From contig NZ_CP034159.1 of NCBI RefSeq assembly GCF_003860585.1, forward strand, positions 2,108,001 through 2,172,000: DNA of 64,000 bases, read 5' to 3'. The translations under genes and the position numbers were made by a program. Shown here one piece after another: positions 42,368-51,421 of the stretch. Position 1 is the stretch's first letter. Every line of letters begins with the position of its first letter. Origin of the DNA: Kaistella carnis (GTDB taxonomy: Bacteria; Bacteroidota; Bacteroidia; Flavobacteriales; Weeksellaceae). The notes under the pieces were generated by a model, which worked only from the letters and a program-made list of their open reading frames with translations, was not told the origin of the DNA and made no database searches.

Positions 42368-42922
42368 ATGGAAAATAAAAATTTAGAATACGTTACGTTT
42401 GGCGGCGGTTGCTTTTGGTGTGTTGAAAGCTGTTTCAATCTGCTGAAAGGCGTAGAATCAGTTATTTCAGGGTATGCGGGCGGACACAAAGAAAACCCAA
42501 CTTATGAAGAAGTTTGCACCGGCGAAACCGGACACGCAGAAGTGGTTCAAATTGCATACAATCCGGAAGTTATTTCCTATGATCAACTGATGGATGTTTT
42601 CTTTTTCCTGCATGATCCTACACAATTAAACCGTCAGGGAAATGATATCGGTACACAGTATAGATCTGTCATTTTTTATAAAGATGAAGCAGAAAAAAAA
42701 CGAGCAGAAGATGCACTGAAGAAATCGGAATCTTCCGGAAAATGGACTGGAAAATATGTTACAGAAATTACACCTCTTCCTGAATTTTATCCGGCAGAAC
42801 AGTATCATCAAGGGTATTATAACGTAAATCCAACGCAACCTTATTGCAGTGCTGTCGTTGGTCCAAAAATCGTAAAATTCAAAAAGCATTACGGAGAAAT
42901 GGGAATGCTGAATGGAGAATAA
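42368..42922 (+). CDS. msrA: Peptide-methionine (S)-S-oxide reductase
   Basis: 184 residues. Repairs methionine sulfoxide (S form) in proteins using thioredoxin. Catalytic Cys15 is in FGGGCFWCVE; GYAGGHKENPTYEEVCTG, HAEVVQIAYNP and FFFLHDPTQLNRQGNDIGTQYRS are the usual family motifs, and NPTQPYCSAVVGPK supplies a C-terminal resolving Cys. No fused MsrB domain. A hairpin rich in A and T about 3-40 bases after the stop (42925-42962) probably terminates it. Confidence 0.95.
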   Translation: MENKNLEYVTFGGGCFWCVESCFNLLKGVESVISGYAGGHKENPTYEEVCTGETGHAEVVQIAYNPEVISYDQLMDVFFFLHDPTQLNRQGNDIGTQYRSVIFYKDEAEKKRAEDALKKSESSGKWTGKYVTEITPLPEFYPAEQYHQGYYNVNPTQPYCSAVVGPKIVKFKKHYGEMGMLNGE

Positions 42923-43069
42923 AAATAATTAAGCGGAGAATCTTCTTCGCTTTATTATTTTTAAATCAACTCCACTTCTCTAAACTTACATCGTTTTTGA
43001 ATTTGACGAAGCACTTTTAAATAAGAAATTGATAGTTTTACACCATTATATCTCCTCTTTGAAACAAAA

Positions 43070-43098
43070 AAAGACCGCTGAAAATTTCAGCGGTCTTT
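43070..43098 (-). terminator. Terminator after the S46 peptidase gene
   Basis: Arms AAAGACCGCTGAAA (43070-43083) and TTTCAGCGGTCTTT (43085-43098), followed on the minus strand by a run of seven T; 17 bases after the stop. Confidence 0.8.
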
Positions 43099-43114
43099 CT
43101 TCTTTTAGGACAAC

Positions 43115-45253
43115 TTATTTTACTAAGACCATTTCGCTGATCAAGTGACCAGCTTTCCCGTATTTTTCAATAGTCCAAAGAACCATTCTGATATCTACGT
43201 TAATGGTTTTCTGCATTTCCTTATCGAAAATAATATCACCACTAAGGGCTTCACTATTTCCGTCAAATGCCAACCCAAGAAGTCTTCCTTCACCATCCAT
43301 GATTGGAGATCCGGAGTTACCTCCTGTAATATCGTTATCGGATAAGAAGTTTACAGGCATGAAACCTTTTTTATCTTTATAACGACCGAAATCTTTTTTC
43401 TTCACCAAATCCAAGAATCTTTGTGGCAAGTCAAATTCCTCATCACCTTTCTTGTATTTTGCAACCATACCGTTGATTTCAGTATAGTAATTATCTTTTT
43501 CTTTGATACCGGCGTAGTTTCGGTCTGTTCTTTCTGGAAGCGTTGTTACTTTACCAGTCGTCATTCTCATGGTAGAGTTCGCATCCGGATAGAAAGAGGT
43601 TTCCGGTTGAGATTTTCTAAGACCATCTAAAAAGATTCTGCTGTTTTTTGCAAAAGCATCATCAATTTTAGAATATTTCTCGTTATTTAATTTTTGATCA
43701 TCGATAAATCCGTTTGCCATTTTCATTAAAGGATCTGCATCGATTTTTAAACGGTTCGGATTATTAAGAAAATTCATCGCAGATTCTTTTGTTGCGAAGA
43801 TAGAAGCGAAAGCCATAGTTGAAAGGTTTTTCGCGTCGGCTGCTAAAAGCGTAGGTGAAGCAGTAGCTTTGTTTACTCTCTGCTGATAAAGGTTGACCAT
43901 AGAGTTCAACATTTCACCTTCCAGTTTCACATTAACTCCATTATACATACGATCGATCGCAGCAGTTACTTTATCTTTCATCGCAGCTTTACCAGCTTCA
44001 TCCTGATCCGCATAGGTTTTCAATAATGAACCTAATTGGTAAGCAATGGTAATATATTTTGCGTTTCTCTGAAGTTGCGCAGCATAATTTTTCTCTACAT
44101 TTCTGTCAGAGATTTGAGAATAGTTAGATTTAAGCTCCTGAAGAACAGAACCATACATATCTTCGTTCTCCGGAAGCAATGCCCAAGTCTGGAATTTAGC
44201 TTCTAAGTTTTGTTTTTGAGTAATTGTTCCGTTCTTCATCACGGCGTCAATTGTTCCCTGTCTGTTTTTCCAGTAATTGGCAACACCGGCATATTGAGAC
44301 GCATAGTCGATCTTAGTCGCCTGGTCTTTGTCCATATACTTTTTCATAACATCCATTGCCATTTTCGACGCTTCTACCCAAGCTGGATAATCTTTATTAA
44401 CCATTTGCTCAATTCCGAAAGAAGTCAAATATCGGTTGGTTCTTCCCGGGAAACCAATGATCATTGTAAAATCTCCAGGCTTATATCCTCTCAAAGAGAT
44501 TGGAAGAGCATGTTTTGGCTTCATTGGAACATTGCTCGCTGAATATTCTGCAGGGTTTCCGTTTGCATCAGCATACACTCTGAAAACAGAAAAATCTACA
44601 GTATGTCTTGGCCATTCCCAATTGTCGGTGTCGCCACCAAATTTACCTAATGCGTTTGGCGGAGTTCCTACCAATCTTACATCTTTAAAATCTTGGTATA
44701 CAAAATAATAAAACTCATTACCGTTGAAGAAATCTCTTACAACAACACTGTATTTACCATTTTCAGAATTTTCTAACTGTATTAATTTATATTCTGCATC
44801 GATAACCGCTCTTCTTTCATCTGCACTCATATTATTATTGAGCTTGGCGTTGATTCTTTTTGAAACATCATCCATTCTCACTAAAAATCTTACAGAAAGG
44901 CCTTTTGCTGGAAGTTCTTCACTTCTTTTCATCGCCCAGAAACCATTGGTTAAGTGGTCATTTTCCGGCGTAGAAAGTGCCGCAATATTTCCGTAACCAC
45001 AGTGGTGATTTGTAAATAATAAACCTTCTTTTGAAACCATTTCTGCGGTACATCCGCCGCCGAACTGAACGATTGCATCTTTTAAGCTGGAATTGTTTAT
45101 TGAATAAATTTCTTCAGCAGTTAATTTTAAACCTTCTTTCTGAAGATCAACTCCATTTAATCTTTTGATCATGCTCAAAAGCCACATTCCCTCATCTGCC
45201 TTAATTTGCAGAAAGCTCAACATAAACGTGAGCAGTAAAAATATTCTTTTCAT
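43115..45253 (-). CDS. S46 family dipeptidyl-peptidase (DPP7-like)
   Basis: 712 residues with a signal peptide (about 1-19, ADEGMW at the mature end). S46 peptidases release dipeptides from oligopeptides in the periplasm, supplying amino acids to asaccharolytic bacteria. The chymotrypsin-like triad is seen in TNHHCGYG (His), DTDNWEWPRHTVDFS (Asp region) and GGNSGSPIMD (Ser). The residue after LAFD in LAFDGNSEALSGD is Gly, as I recall for the DPP7 type preferring hydrophobic P1, whereas DPP11 (Asp/Glu) has Arg there; this subtype call is inference. Confidence 0.9.
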   Translation of the reverse strand: MKRIFLLLTFMLSFLQIKADEGMWLLSMIKRLNGVDLQKEGLKLTAEEIYSINNSSLKDAIVQFGGGCTAEMVSKEGLLFTNHHCGYGNIAALSTPENDHLTNGFWAMKRSEELPAKGLSVRFLVRMDDVSKRINAKLNNNMSADERRAVIDAEYKLIQLENSENGKYSVVVRDFFNGNEFYYFVYQDFKDVRLVGTPPNALGKFGGDTDNWEWPRHTVDFSVFRVYADANGNPAEYSASNVPMKPKHALPISLRGYKPGDFTMIIGFPGRTNRYLTSFGIEQMVNKDYPAWVEASKMAMDVMKKYMDKDQATKIDYASQYAGVANYWKNRQGTIDAVMKNGTITQKQNLEAKFQTWALLPENEDMYGSVLQELKSNYSQISDRNVEKNYAAQLQRNAKYITIAYQLGSLLKTYADQDEAGKAAMKDKVTAAIDRMYNGVNVKLEGEMLNSMVNLYQQRVNKATASPTLLAADAKNLSTMAFASIFATKESAMNFLNNPNRLKIDADPLMKMANGFIDDQKLNNEKYSKIDDAFAKNSRIFLDGLRKSQPETSFYPDANSTMRMTTGKVTTLPERTDRNYAGIKEKDNYYTEINGMVAKYKKGDEEFDLPQRFLDLVKKKDFGRYKDKKGFMPVNFLSDNDITGGNSGSPIMDGEGRLLGLAFDGNSEALSGDIIFDKEMQKTINVDIRMVLWTIEKYGKAGHLISEMVLVK

Positions 45254-45411
45254 TTAATAATTTATTTAATTCGCTAATTTAAGAAATTCATTTAACTTGT
45301 TACCCATCAAAAAGCAAATGGAAGAGAAAAATCTAATCCACTATTATCGTTGTAAAAACAACTTAATTATTTTGTAGCCAGGTAAAAATTTTACTGTTGC
45401 ATAGGAAAATC

Positions 45412-45864
45412 TTAATCTCTCTTCATTTCAGTGTGGGGAATGTCGTCTTCAAGATAAGTTTCACCTACCTCTACGAATCCAAATTCACGATAAAAGGGCA
45501 AAAGGTAATTCTGGGCAGAAATTCTGATGGATGAATTTCTAAATCTGCACTCAACCGTATTAATAGCAAATCGCAGCAATGTACGGCCAAGAGTTCGCTT
45601 CCTATAATTTTGATTCGTTAAAACGCGCCCGATGGAAGCTTCCTTATATTTAATTCCGGAATCAAATAGTCTGCAATAAGCAACAACATCACCCTCAATT
45701 TCCGCCCAAAGATGAACTGCTTCCTGATCATAACCATCCAGTTCAGGATAAGGACAGGTTTGTTCCACAATGAAAACATTAATTCTGGCTTTTAAAATCT
45801 CATGGAACTCTTGAGTTGAAAGTTCATTAAAGGTTTTGATTTTCCAAATTAGGTTATTCATCAT
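45412..45864 (-). CDS. GNAT acetyltransferase, ElaA-like
   Basis: 150 residues (the second Met may be the true start). WKIKTFNELSTQEFHEILKAR, VFIVEQTCPYPELDGYDQEA and the acetyl-CoA site RVLTNQNYRKRTLGRTLL are the ElaA signature; SAQNYLLPFYREFGFVEVGE closes the fold. It probably transfers an acetyl group to a small molecule or a protein amine; the substrate is unknown. Its start is 15 bases after engB, making it the last gene of a three-gene group. Confidence 0.85.
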   Translation of the reverse strand: MMNNLIWKIKTFNELSTQEFHEILKARINVFIVEQTCPYPELDGYDQEAVHLWAEIEGDVVAYCRLFDSGIKYKEASIGRVLTNQNYRKRTLGRTLLRFAINTVECRFRNSSIRISAQNYLLPFYREFGFVEVGETYLEDDIPHTEMKRD

Positions 45865-45879
45865 CGATCGTAGATTTTT

Positions 45880-46497
45880 TTAAAACTTGATATGGTTGTG
45901 CATTAAAAACTCGTTCGTTTTTGTAATAAAATCCAGAATAGCGTCGCAGCCAGTTTTTTTCTCTGCAGAGGTCACATAAAGTTCGGGCAAATCTTCCCAG
46001 GTTTTTAATAATTCCTCTTTATAGTGATCAACATTCGCCAGGACCACATTCGGTTTCAATTTATCTGCTTTTGTAAATACGATTGAAAAAGGAATTCCAT
46101 TTTCACCACACCATTCTATAAACTCGAGATCTATTTTTTGGGGCGTATGTCTCGCATCAACTAATATAAAAAGATTAACTAAGTTTTTTCGGTTCAGGAT
46201 ATAATTGGTAATGAGTTTTTCAAAATCCCGGCGCATACTTTTTGAAACTCTTGCATATCCATAACCCGGTAAATCGGTAAGATACCAACTTTCATTAATG
46301 ATGAAATGATTTATTAACTGGGTTTTCCCCGGTGTTCCAGATGTTTTTGCCAGATACTTATGATTCATCATCGCATTGATCAATGATGATTTTCCCACAT
46401 TTGATCTTCCAATAAAAGCATATTCCGGCATCGTAGGTTCTGGACAATCTTGCCATTTATCGCTGCTTTTAACAAATTCTGCGGTTTTTATTACCAT
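45880..46497 (-). CDS. engB: Ribosome biogenesis GTPase YihA/YsxC
   Basis: 205 residues, single GTPase domain: G1 GRSNVGKSSLINAM, G3 DLPGYG, G4 TKAD and G5-like TSAEK. EngB acts in late large-subunit assembly and is essential in many bacteria. PEYAFIGRSNVGKSS and SGTPGKTQLINHF are typical of this subgroup. It stands between the alpha/beta hydrolase (53 bases) and the GNAT gene (15 bases). Confidence 0.95.
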   Translation of the reverse strand: MVIKTAEFVKSSDKWQDCPEPTMPEYAFIGRSNVGKSSLINAMMNHKYLAKTSGTPGKTQLINHFIINESWYLTDLPGYGYARVSKSMRRDFEKLITNYILNRKNLVNLFILVDARHTPQKIDLEFIEWCGENGIPFSIVFTKADKLKPNVVLANVDHYKEELLKTWEDLPELYVTSAEKKTGCDAILDFITKTNEFLMHNHIKF

Positions 46498-46550
46498 AAC
46501 TGATTTCTTTTAAAATGTAATTAAATAAAAAATGGAAGAATAAACTTCCA

Positions 46551-47321
46551 TTATACTATTTTCTTTGTTTTCTGTAACCACGAATACAAAATCTGATTGA
46601 ACTCATCGGGTTTTTCCATCATTGCTGCATGTCCACATTCATCAATCCAAAATAACTCTGAGTTCGGTAAAGACTTATCCATATCTACGGCGACCTCTGG
46701 CGGAGTTACATTATCTTGTTTTCCCCAGATCAAGCAAACAGGAGTTGTAATCTTGGGTAAATCATTTAACATATTGTGTTTAATGGCACTTCGGGCAAGC
46801 ATCACGGTTTTGATCCCTTTCATTCTGTCGTTTACTACAGAGAATACCTCATCTACCAATTCCGGAGTTGCAACGTCGGGATTATAAAAAACCTCTTCCG
46901 TTTTCTTCCTTATATATTCTTTGTCACTTTTTCTTGGAAAACTGTCCCCAAATGTTCTTTCGTACAACCCTGAGCTTCCCGTTAAAACCAAATGATCGAC
47001 TAATTCGGGTCTGGCAAGCGTTAAAATTAAACCCACATGACCGCCCATAGAGTTTCCTACAATGGTGGCAGAACGGCCTACTTTTTCTTCAATAAACCGC
47101 GCAACGAACTTTGCAATTGTGGTAAGATTAGTATTAAGAACGGGTAAATCGTAGATGGGTAAAACGGGTACAAATACTTTATATCCTCTTTCAGAAAAGA
47201 AAGTTACTGTATTTTCGAAATTACTTAACCCACCCATTAAACCGTGCAATAAAATTACCGGGTCCCCTTCTCCTGCTTCGATAAAAGCAAATTTCTTTTC
47301 TTTCTTTGTTTTAAATATCAT
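46551..47321 (-). CDS. Alpha/beta-fold hydrolase
   Basis: 256 residues from the ATG at 47321 (MIFKTKKEKKFAFIEAG); an ATG at 47348 would add nine. Motifs: LLHGLMGGLSNFE (oxyanion), nucleophile GNSMGGHVGL, LIWGKQDNVTP (Asp) and DECGHAAMMEKP (His), the standard catalytic order, with a small lid region. No signal peptide, hence cytoplasmic. The substrate is unknown. It is upstream of engB in the same direction. Confidence 0.85.
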   Translation of the reverse strand: MIFKTKKEKKFAFIEAGEGDPVILLHGLMGGLSNFENTVTFFSERGYKVFVPVLPIYDLPVLNTNLTTIAKFVARFIEEKVGRSATIVGNSMGGHVGLILTLARPELVDHLVLTGSSGLYERTFGDSFPRKSDKEYIRKKTEEVFYNPDVATPELVDEVFSVVNDRMKGIKTVMLARSAIKHNMLNDLPKITTPVCLIWGKQDNVTPPEVAVDMDKSLPNSELFWIDECGHAAMMEKPDEFNQILYSWLQKTKKIV

Positions 47322-47520
47322 AAATATTGACGCAATAAGCGTTTGCAAAAATACAAATTAAACACCAAACTCAATTTTTTGAGTCTTAAATAATATTAAA
47401 AATAAGAATTTTTCTCTTAACAACTGCCCTATTAGTGCAAAAAAAACATTTTTAGATTAACTGCTTTTTAATCAATCGGTTAGTTATCGATTCAAAACTT
47501 ATTAACATTAAGTCAAAAAG

Positions 47521-47545
47521 TGGGAAAAAGTGGGAGCTTTTGGAA
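47521..47545 (+). promoter_or_regulatory. MraZ-box repeats
   Basis: TGGGA at 47521-47525, TGGGA at 47531-47535 and TGGAA at 47541-47545, ten-base period. This is the TGGGA-N5 array that MraZ binds in other bacteria to repress its own dcw operon. It lies just upstream of the -7 element at 47555. Confidence 0.7.
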
Positions 47546-47554
47546 ATTTTTATA

Positions 47555-47562
47555 TAAATTTG
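47555..47562 (+). promoter_or_regulatory. -7 promoter element of mraZ
   Basis: TAAATTTG fits the -7 consensus and ends 6 bases before the mraZ ATG, so the transcript would have almost no 5' leader. Confidence 0.5.
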
Positions 47563-47568
47563 TCCCAA

Positions 47569-48039
47569 ATGAAGAATTTCATCGGCACATATGAATGTAG
47601 GATCGACGACAAGGGTCGCCTTAAACTTCCATCGTCTCTGGTAAAACAGATGGGGGATTTTGGCGATGACTCCTTTGTGATCAAACGTGCTGTTTTTCAA
47701 CCTTGTCTGGAAGTTTATCCAATGAAAGGCTGGGAACAACTGATGAAAAAGCTAAATGGACTGAATCGTTTTATTAAAAAAAACGCAGACTTTATCCGGA
47801 TGTTTACTGCAGGCGTAAAGATTGTGGAACCCGATAATGCGGGAAGATTACAGATCTCTAAAGACCTTACCCAATTTGCAAATCTTCGAAAAGAAATCGT
47901 GATTACCAGCGCTGGTGAACTTTTCGAAATTTGGGATAAAGAGGCCTACGAAAAGGTAATATCTACTTCTGAAGAAGAATTTGCGAAGCTGGCAGAAGAG
48001 GTTATGGGCGATATAAGTTTTGAGGAGGAAGAAGAATAG
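47569..48039 (+). CDS. mraZ: Division/cell wall cluster transcriptional regulator MraZ
   Basis: 156 residues from the ATG at 47569 (MKNFIGTYECRIDDKGRL); the upstream frame to 47530 covers the promoter and is rejected. Two SpoVT-AbrB-like DNA-binding repeats: DDKGRLKLPSSLVKQMG and PDNAGRLQISKDLTQF. MraZ forms rings and binds repeat DNA ahead of dcw operons; a matching array precedes it here, so autoregulation is expected. The C-terminus has an acidic tail, EEEEE. First gene of a long rightward cluster. Confidence 0.95.
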   Translation: MKNFIGTYECRIDDKGRLKLPSSLVKQMGDFGDDSFVIKRAVFQPCLEVYPMKGWEQLMKKLNGLNRFIKKNADFIRMFTAGVKIVEPDNAGRLQISKDLTQFANLRKEIVITSAGELFEIWDKEAYEKVISTSEEEFAKLAEEVMGDISFEEEEE

Positions 48040-48085
48040 ACCCATCGCAAAAAATTAAATTTAAAAACACTTAGCTGAAATAGAA

Positions 48086-48979
48086 ATGTATCACAATCCT
48101 GTTTTACTGACAAAAAGCGTCGATGATTTGGTAACGAATCCCGATGGAATCTACGTTGACTGTACTTTCGGCGGAGGCGGACACTCACGGGAAATCCTGA
48201 AAAGACTTTCCGATAAGGGAAGACTATATGGTTTCGACCAGGATTTGGATGCTTTAAAAAATAACATCGAAGATCCTCGATTTACCCTCATCAACCAAAA
48301 TTTTAGATTTTTGGAGAACGCACTTATGGTGCATGGCGTTACTAAGGTTGATGGTGTTTTAGCCGATTTCGGTGTTTCTTCTCACCAGTTTGACCAGGCA
48401 GAAAGAGGTTTCTCTACCCGAAGCAATGCACCCCTCGATATGAGAATGAACGTGATGCAAATGTTGGATGCGAAAAAAGTCATTAATGAATATGAAGAAG
48501 AACATATTGCAGACATTCTATATCAATACGGTGAAATTCGTGAATCCAGAAAATTGGCTCGGGAAATTGTCAACCAGCGCAAAATAAAACCGATTGAAAC
48601 AACAGAGGAATTGAAAAAACTCTTCAGTTACATTCCTCAGTTTAAGCAGAATAAAGTATATGCCCAAATTTTTCAGGCCATTCGGATTGAAGTGAACCAA
48701 GAATTGGAAGTTATAAAAGAATTGCTGGTTCAGGCGCACCGCATCTTAAAACCTGGTGGCAGACTCGTCGCAATTTCTTATCACTCTCTGGAAGACAGAT
48801 TAGTAAAGAGATTTTTGAAAAATGGAATGTTTGAAGGAGAACCCGCCCGAGATATCTACGGCAACTACTCCAAAACATTTGATTTATTGCAGACAAAGGC
48901 AGTCGTGCCGGATCAGGCAGAAATAGAAGAAAATTCACGCGCTAGAAGTGCAAAATTAAGAACCGGAATAAAATTATAA
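48086..48979 (+). CDS. rsmH: 16S rRNA (cytosine-1402-N4) methyltransferase
   Basis: 297 residues. Methylates C1402 of 16S rRNA with S-adenosylmethionine. Motifs: MYHNPVLLTKSVDDL, VDCTFGGGGHSREIL (SAM site), DGVLADFGVSSHQFDQAERGFS, PLDMRMN and SYHSLEDRLVKRF. It occupies its usual dcw position between mraZ and ftsL. The length is normal. Confidence 0.95.
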   Translation: MYHNPVLLTKSVDDLVTNPDGIYVDCTFGGGGHSREILKRLSDKGRLYGFDQDLDALKNNIEDPRFTLINQNFRFLENALMVHGVTKVDGVLADFGVSSHQFDQAERGFSTRSNAPLDMRMNVMQMLDAKKVINEYEEEHIADILYQYGEIRESRKLAREIVNQRKIKPIETTEELKKLFSYIPQFKQNKVYAQIFQAIRIEVNQELEVIKELLVQAHRILKPGGRLVAISYHSLEDRLVKRFLKNGMFEGEPARDIYGNYSKTFDLLQTKAVVPDQAEIEENSRARSAKLRTGIKL

Positions 48980-49011
48980 TGATAAGGAGGCAATAAAACC
49001 ACCTCAGCTCA

Positions 49012-49377
49012 ATGGCAAAAAAACCAACATACCGCCCACAGAAGAAACTTACTTTTATAGATATTGTAAAAGGAAACTTTCTGAACCGTGATGAAGTTAC
49101 CATTCATTACCGCTATTTTTTGTTGGTCTTCTTCTTATTAATGATCATGATTTATAGCAATCACCTTGTTAGTAAAAAAATTGAACATGTCAATATTTTA
49201 AAAGAGCAGACGGAAGAATTTAAGTCGAGAAATGCGTATGCGCAGAGCAGACTAATAAAAGTAAAATTAGAATCAGAATTAGGAAAGGAAATGGTTCAGG
49301 ACAGCCTGCTTTCCTTAGAAAATCATCCACATAAGATATTGATAAAACTAGACAGTTTAGATGGCAGTACAAAATGA
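49012..49377 (+). CDS. FtsL-like cell division protein
   Basis: 121 residues with one membrane helix (about 38-55, FLLVFFLLMIMIYSNHLV), a short cytoplasmic N-terminus and a periplasmic heptad-like stretch (NILKEQTEEFKSRNAYAQS). This matches FtsL in topology and position (between rsmH and ftsI), although sequence identity in this family is low. The gene overlaps the next by 17 bases, indicating coupled translation. Confidence 0.75.
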   Translation: MAKKPTYRPQKKLTFIDIVKGNFLNRDEVTIHYRYFLLVFFLLMIMIYSNHLVSKKIEHVNILKEQTEEFKSRNAYAQSRLIKVKLESELGKEMVQDSLLSLENHPHKILIKLDSLDGSTK

Positions 49378-51352
49378 ATTTGAACAAAAACGCTCAAAAA
49401 CGTTAAGATGGGGCTACCTTTTTACAGGGTTTGCCTTCGTTTTGTTTGTGGTTTTTCTTGGTCGAATTCTGGTTTTGCAAAATACCAATGTACAGGAAAT
49501 CAAGGACGATTACATCAACAAAAATTATCGGGAAGCTACTTTGAAAGCGGCACGTGGAAATTTGTACGCGTCCGACGGTTCTATTCTCGCAACCACTGTA
49601 ATGCGTTACGATGTTTATCTGGATTTTAAAATTATTAAAGACACGGTTTATTCTAACAACATTGGACCCTTAACGGATTCTCTGTCTAAAATGTTTGGAA
49701 AACCAAGAAGCTATTTCAGAGATCGATTTGACCAGCAGAAAAAAGTTAAAAACCAATATTATTCTTTGGTAAAAGGCCTTGACTTTGATGATTACGACCG
49801 TATTCGTCAATTCCCCATTTTCAAAAAAGGGAAAAACAGAGGGGGATTTATTGTTGACAGAAATTATAAGCGAGAACTGGCAACCACCCAGATTGGAGCC
49901 GGAACGATCGGGATGGATAATGAAGTGGCAAAATCAGGTTTAGAAGGTGCTTTTTCGAAATATTTAACAGGCACCGATGGTTCCAGACTTGAGCAGAGAG
50001 TAAATTCCAGCCAATGGAAACCTATTGATTACTGGAAAGTTAACGAACCGATTGATGGTCAGGATGTTTACACCACAATTGATATCCGAATTCAGGATAT
50101 TGCACATTCCGCCCTAGAAAAACAATTGATCAATTTTGATGCAGACCATGGATCTGTGGTCGTGATGGAAGTGAGTACAGGCAAAGTCAAAGCTATGGTA
50201 AATTTGCGCAGAACAGAACCAGGCATTTATGTAGACGCTTACAATTATGCCCTTAAAGATGCTACAGAACCCGGTTCAACTTTTAAAACAGTTTCTCTTC
50301 TAGCCGCAATGGATGATGGATTCATTGATGAAAACACGACAGTAAATGTTGGAAACGGAGTTTGGACGTATGCTAAGCAAAGAATTTCCGACGGTCATGG
50401 CGGCGGCACTTATGATATTTCAGATGTTTTGGCAAAGTCGAGTAACGTAGGTTCTGCAAAACTGATCACCAAATTCTATGCAGATAAACCACAGGTATTT
50501 TTAGACCATCTCCGTCGCTGGAAAATGTTCGAAAAAATGGATATCGAATTACCGGGAATCAGCAAACCTTACATCGTAACACCTGAAGATAAGAGATGGA
50601 ATGCTGCAACTCTGGCTTCTTTGGCCTATGGTTATTCTTCACGTTTTAATCTGCTGCAGCTAACCACGTTTTACAATGGAATCGCAAATAAAGGTAAAAT
50701 GCTGAAACCTCTTTTTATTGAAAAAATATTGAAAGATGGTCGAACGCTGTACGAAGCAAAACCACAAGTTATGGTGAATAAAATGGCGTCTCCAAAATCA
50801 ATTAGCTTAATGACTTCCGCTTTGACCCAAGCGGTAGAAAAAGGAACGGCCAGAAGTATTTTCACCCCGAACTTAAAAATGGCAGGAAAAACAGGAACTG
50901 CAAGATTTGAATATTGGAAACCGGGACCAGCGAAATACCAGGCAAGTTTTGCCGGATTTTACCCATCTGATAATCCAAAATATACCTGTATTGTCATGAT
51001 TAACCAACCCGATAACTCAAAAGGCTTTTACGGATCTACCGTTTCAGCTCCGGTATTTAAAGAAATTGCAGGAAAAACATTCCTAAAAACGCCACAAAAC
51101 ATTGAGCAGGAAATGTTGGTGGATAAAAAAGCTGATTTAAGTAAAATGATTGCGCCCCAAGTAAAAGTCGCAGTGAAACAAAACCAAATGCCAAAAGTGA
51201 CAGGGCTGATTGGTAAAAACGTTATTCCACAACTCGAAAACCAAGGTTATCGTGTGGATTATAAAGGCGTAGGAAAAATTAGAGAGCAGTTTCCATTGGA
51301 AGGAACTATCATTAAAAAAGATCAAAGAATTTATCTGCAACTACAGAATTAA
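49361..51352 (+). CDS. ftsI: Division-specific transpeptidase (PBP3/FtsI) with PASTA domain
   Basis: 663 residues. One N-terminal membrane helix (about 18-38), a PBP dimerisation domain (about 55-215) and a transpeptidase domain. The active-site motifs are Ser306-x2-Lys309 in GSTFKTVSLL, KSSNVGSAK and GKTGTARFEY. A C-terminal PASTA-like domain (about 600-660: MPKVTGLIGKNVIPQLENQG) is present. It crosslinks septal peptidoglycan together with FtsW. The first codons overlap ftsL; the next gene is 69 bases away. Confidence 0.93.
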   Translation: MAVQNEFEQKRSKTLRWGYLFTGFAFVLFVVFLGRILVLQNTNVQEIKDDYINKNYREATLKAARGNLYASDGSILATTVMRYDVYLDFKIIKDTVYSNNIGPLTDSLSKMFGKPRSYFRDRFDQQKKVKNQYYSLVKGLDFDDYDRIRQFPIFKKGKNRGGFIVDRNYKRELATTQIGAGTIGMDNEVAKSGLEGAFSKYLTGTDGSRLEQRVNSSQWKPIDYWKVNEPIDGQDVYTTIDIRIQDIAHSALEKQLINFDADHGSVVVMEVSTGKVKAMVNLRRTEPGIYVDAYNYALKDATEPGSTFKTVSLLAAMDDGFIDENTTVNVGNGVWTYAKQRISDGHGGGTYDISDVLAKSSNVGSAKLITKFYADKPQVFLDHLRRWKMFEKMDIELPGISKPYIVTPEDKRWNAATLASLAYGYSSRFNLLQLTTFYNGIANKGKMLKPLFIEKILKDGRTLYEAKPQVMVNKMASPKSISLMTSALTQAVEKGTARSIFTPNLKMAGKTGTARFEYWKPGPAKYQASFAGFYPSDNPKYTCIVMINQPDNSKGFYGSTVSAPVFKEIAGKTFLKTPQNIEQEMLVDKKADLSKMIAPQVKVAVKQNQMPKVTGLIGKNVIPQLENQGYRVDYKGVGKIREQFPLEGTIIKKDQRIYLQLQN

Positions 51353-51421
51353 AATAATAGAAAACGTTTTACGGAACGCGTAACAAAAGATAGATAAAAT
51401 TTCTATCGCAACAGGTATAGA

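Noticed and set aside
43145..44996. Several plus-strand frames opposite the S46 peptidase gene
   Set aside because: No domain or promoter; explained by the codon pattern of the minus-strand gene.
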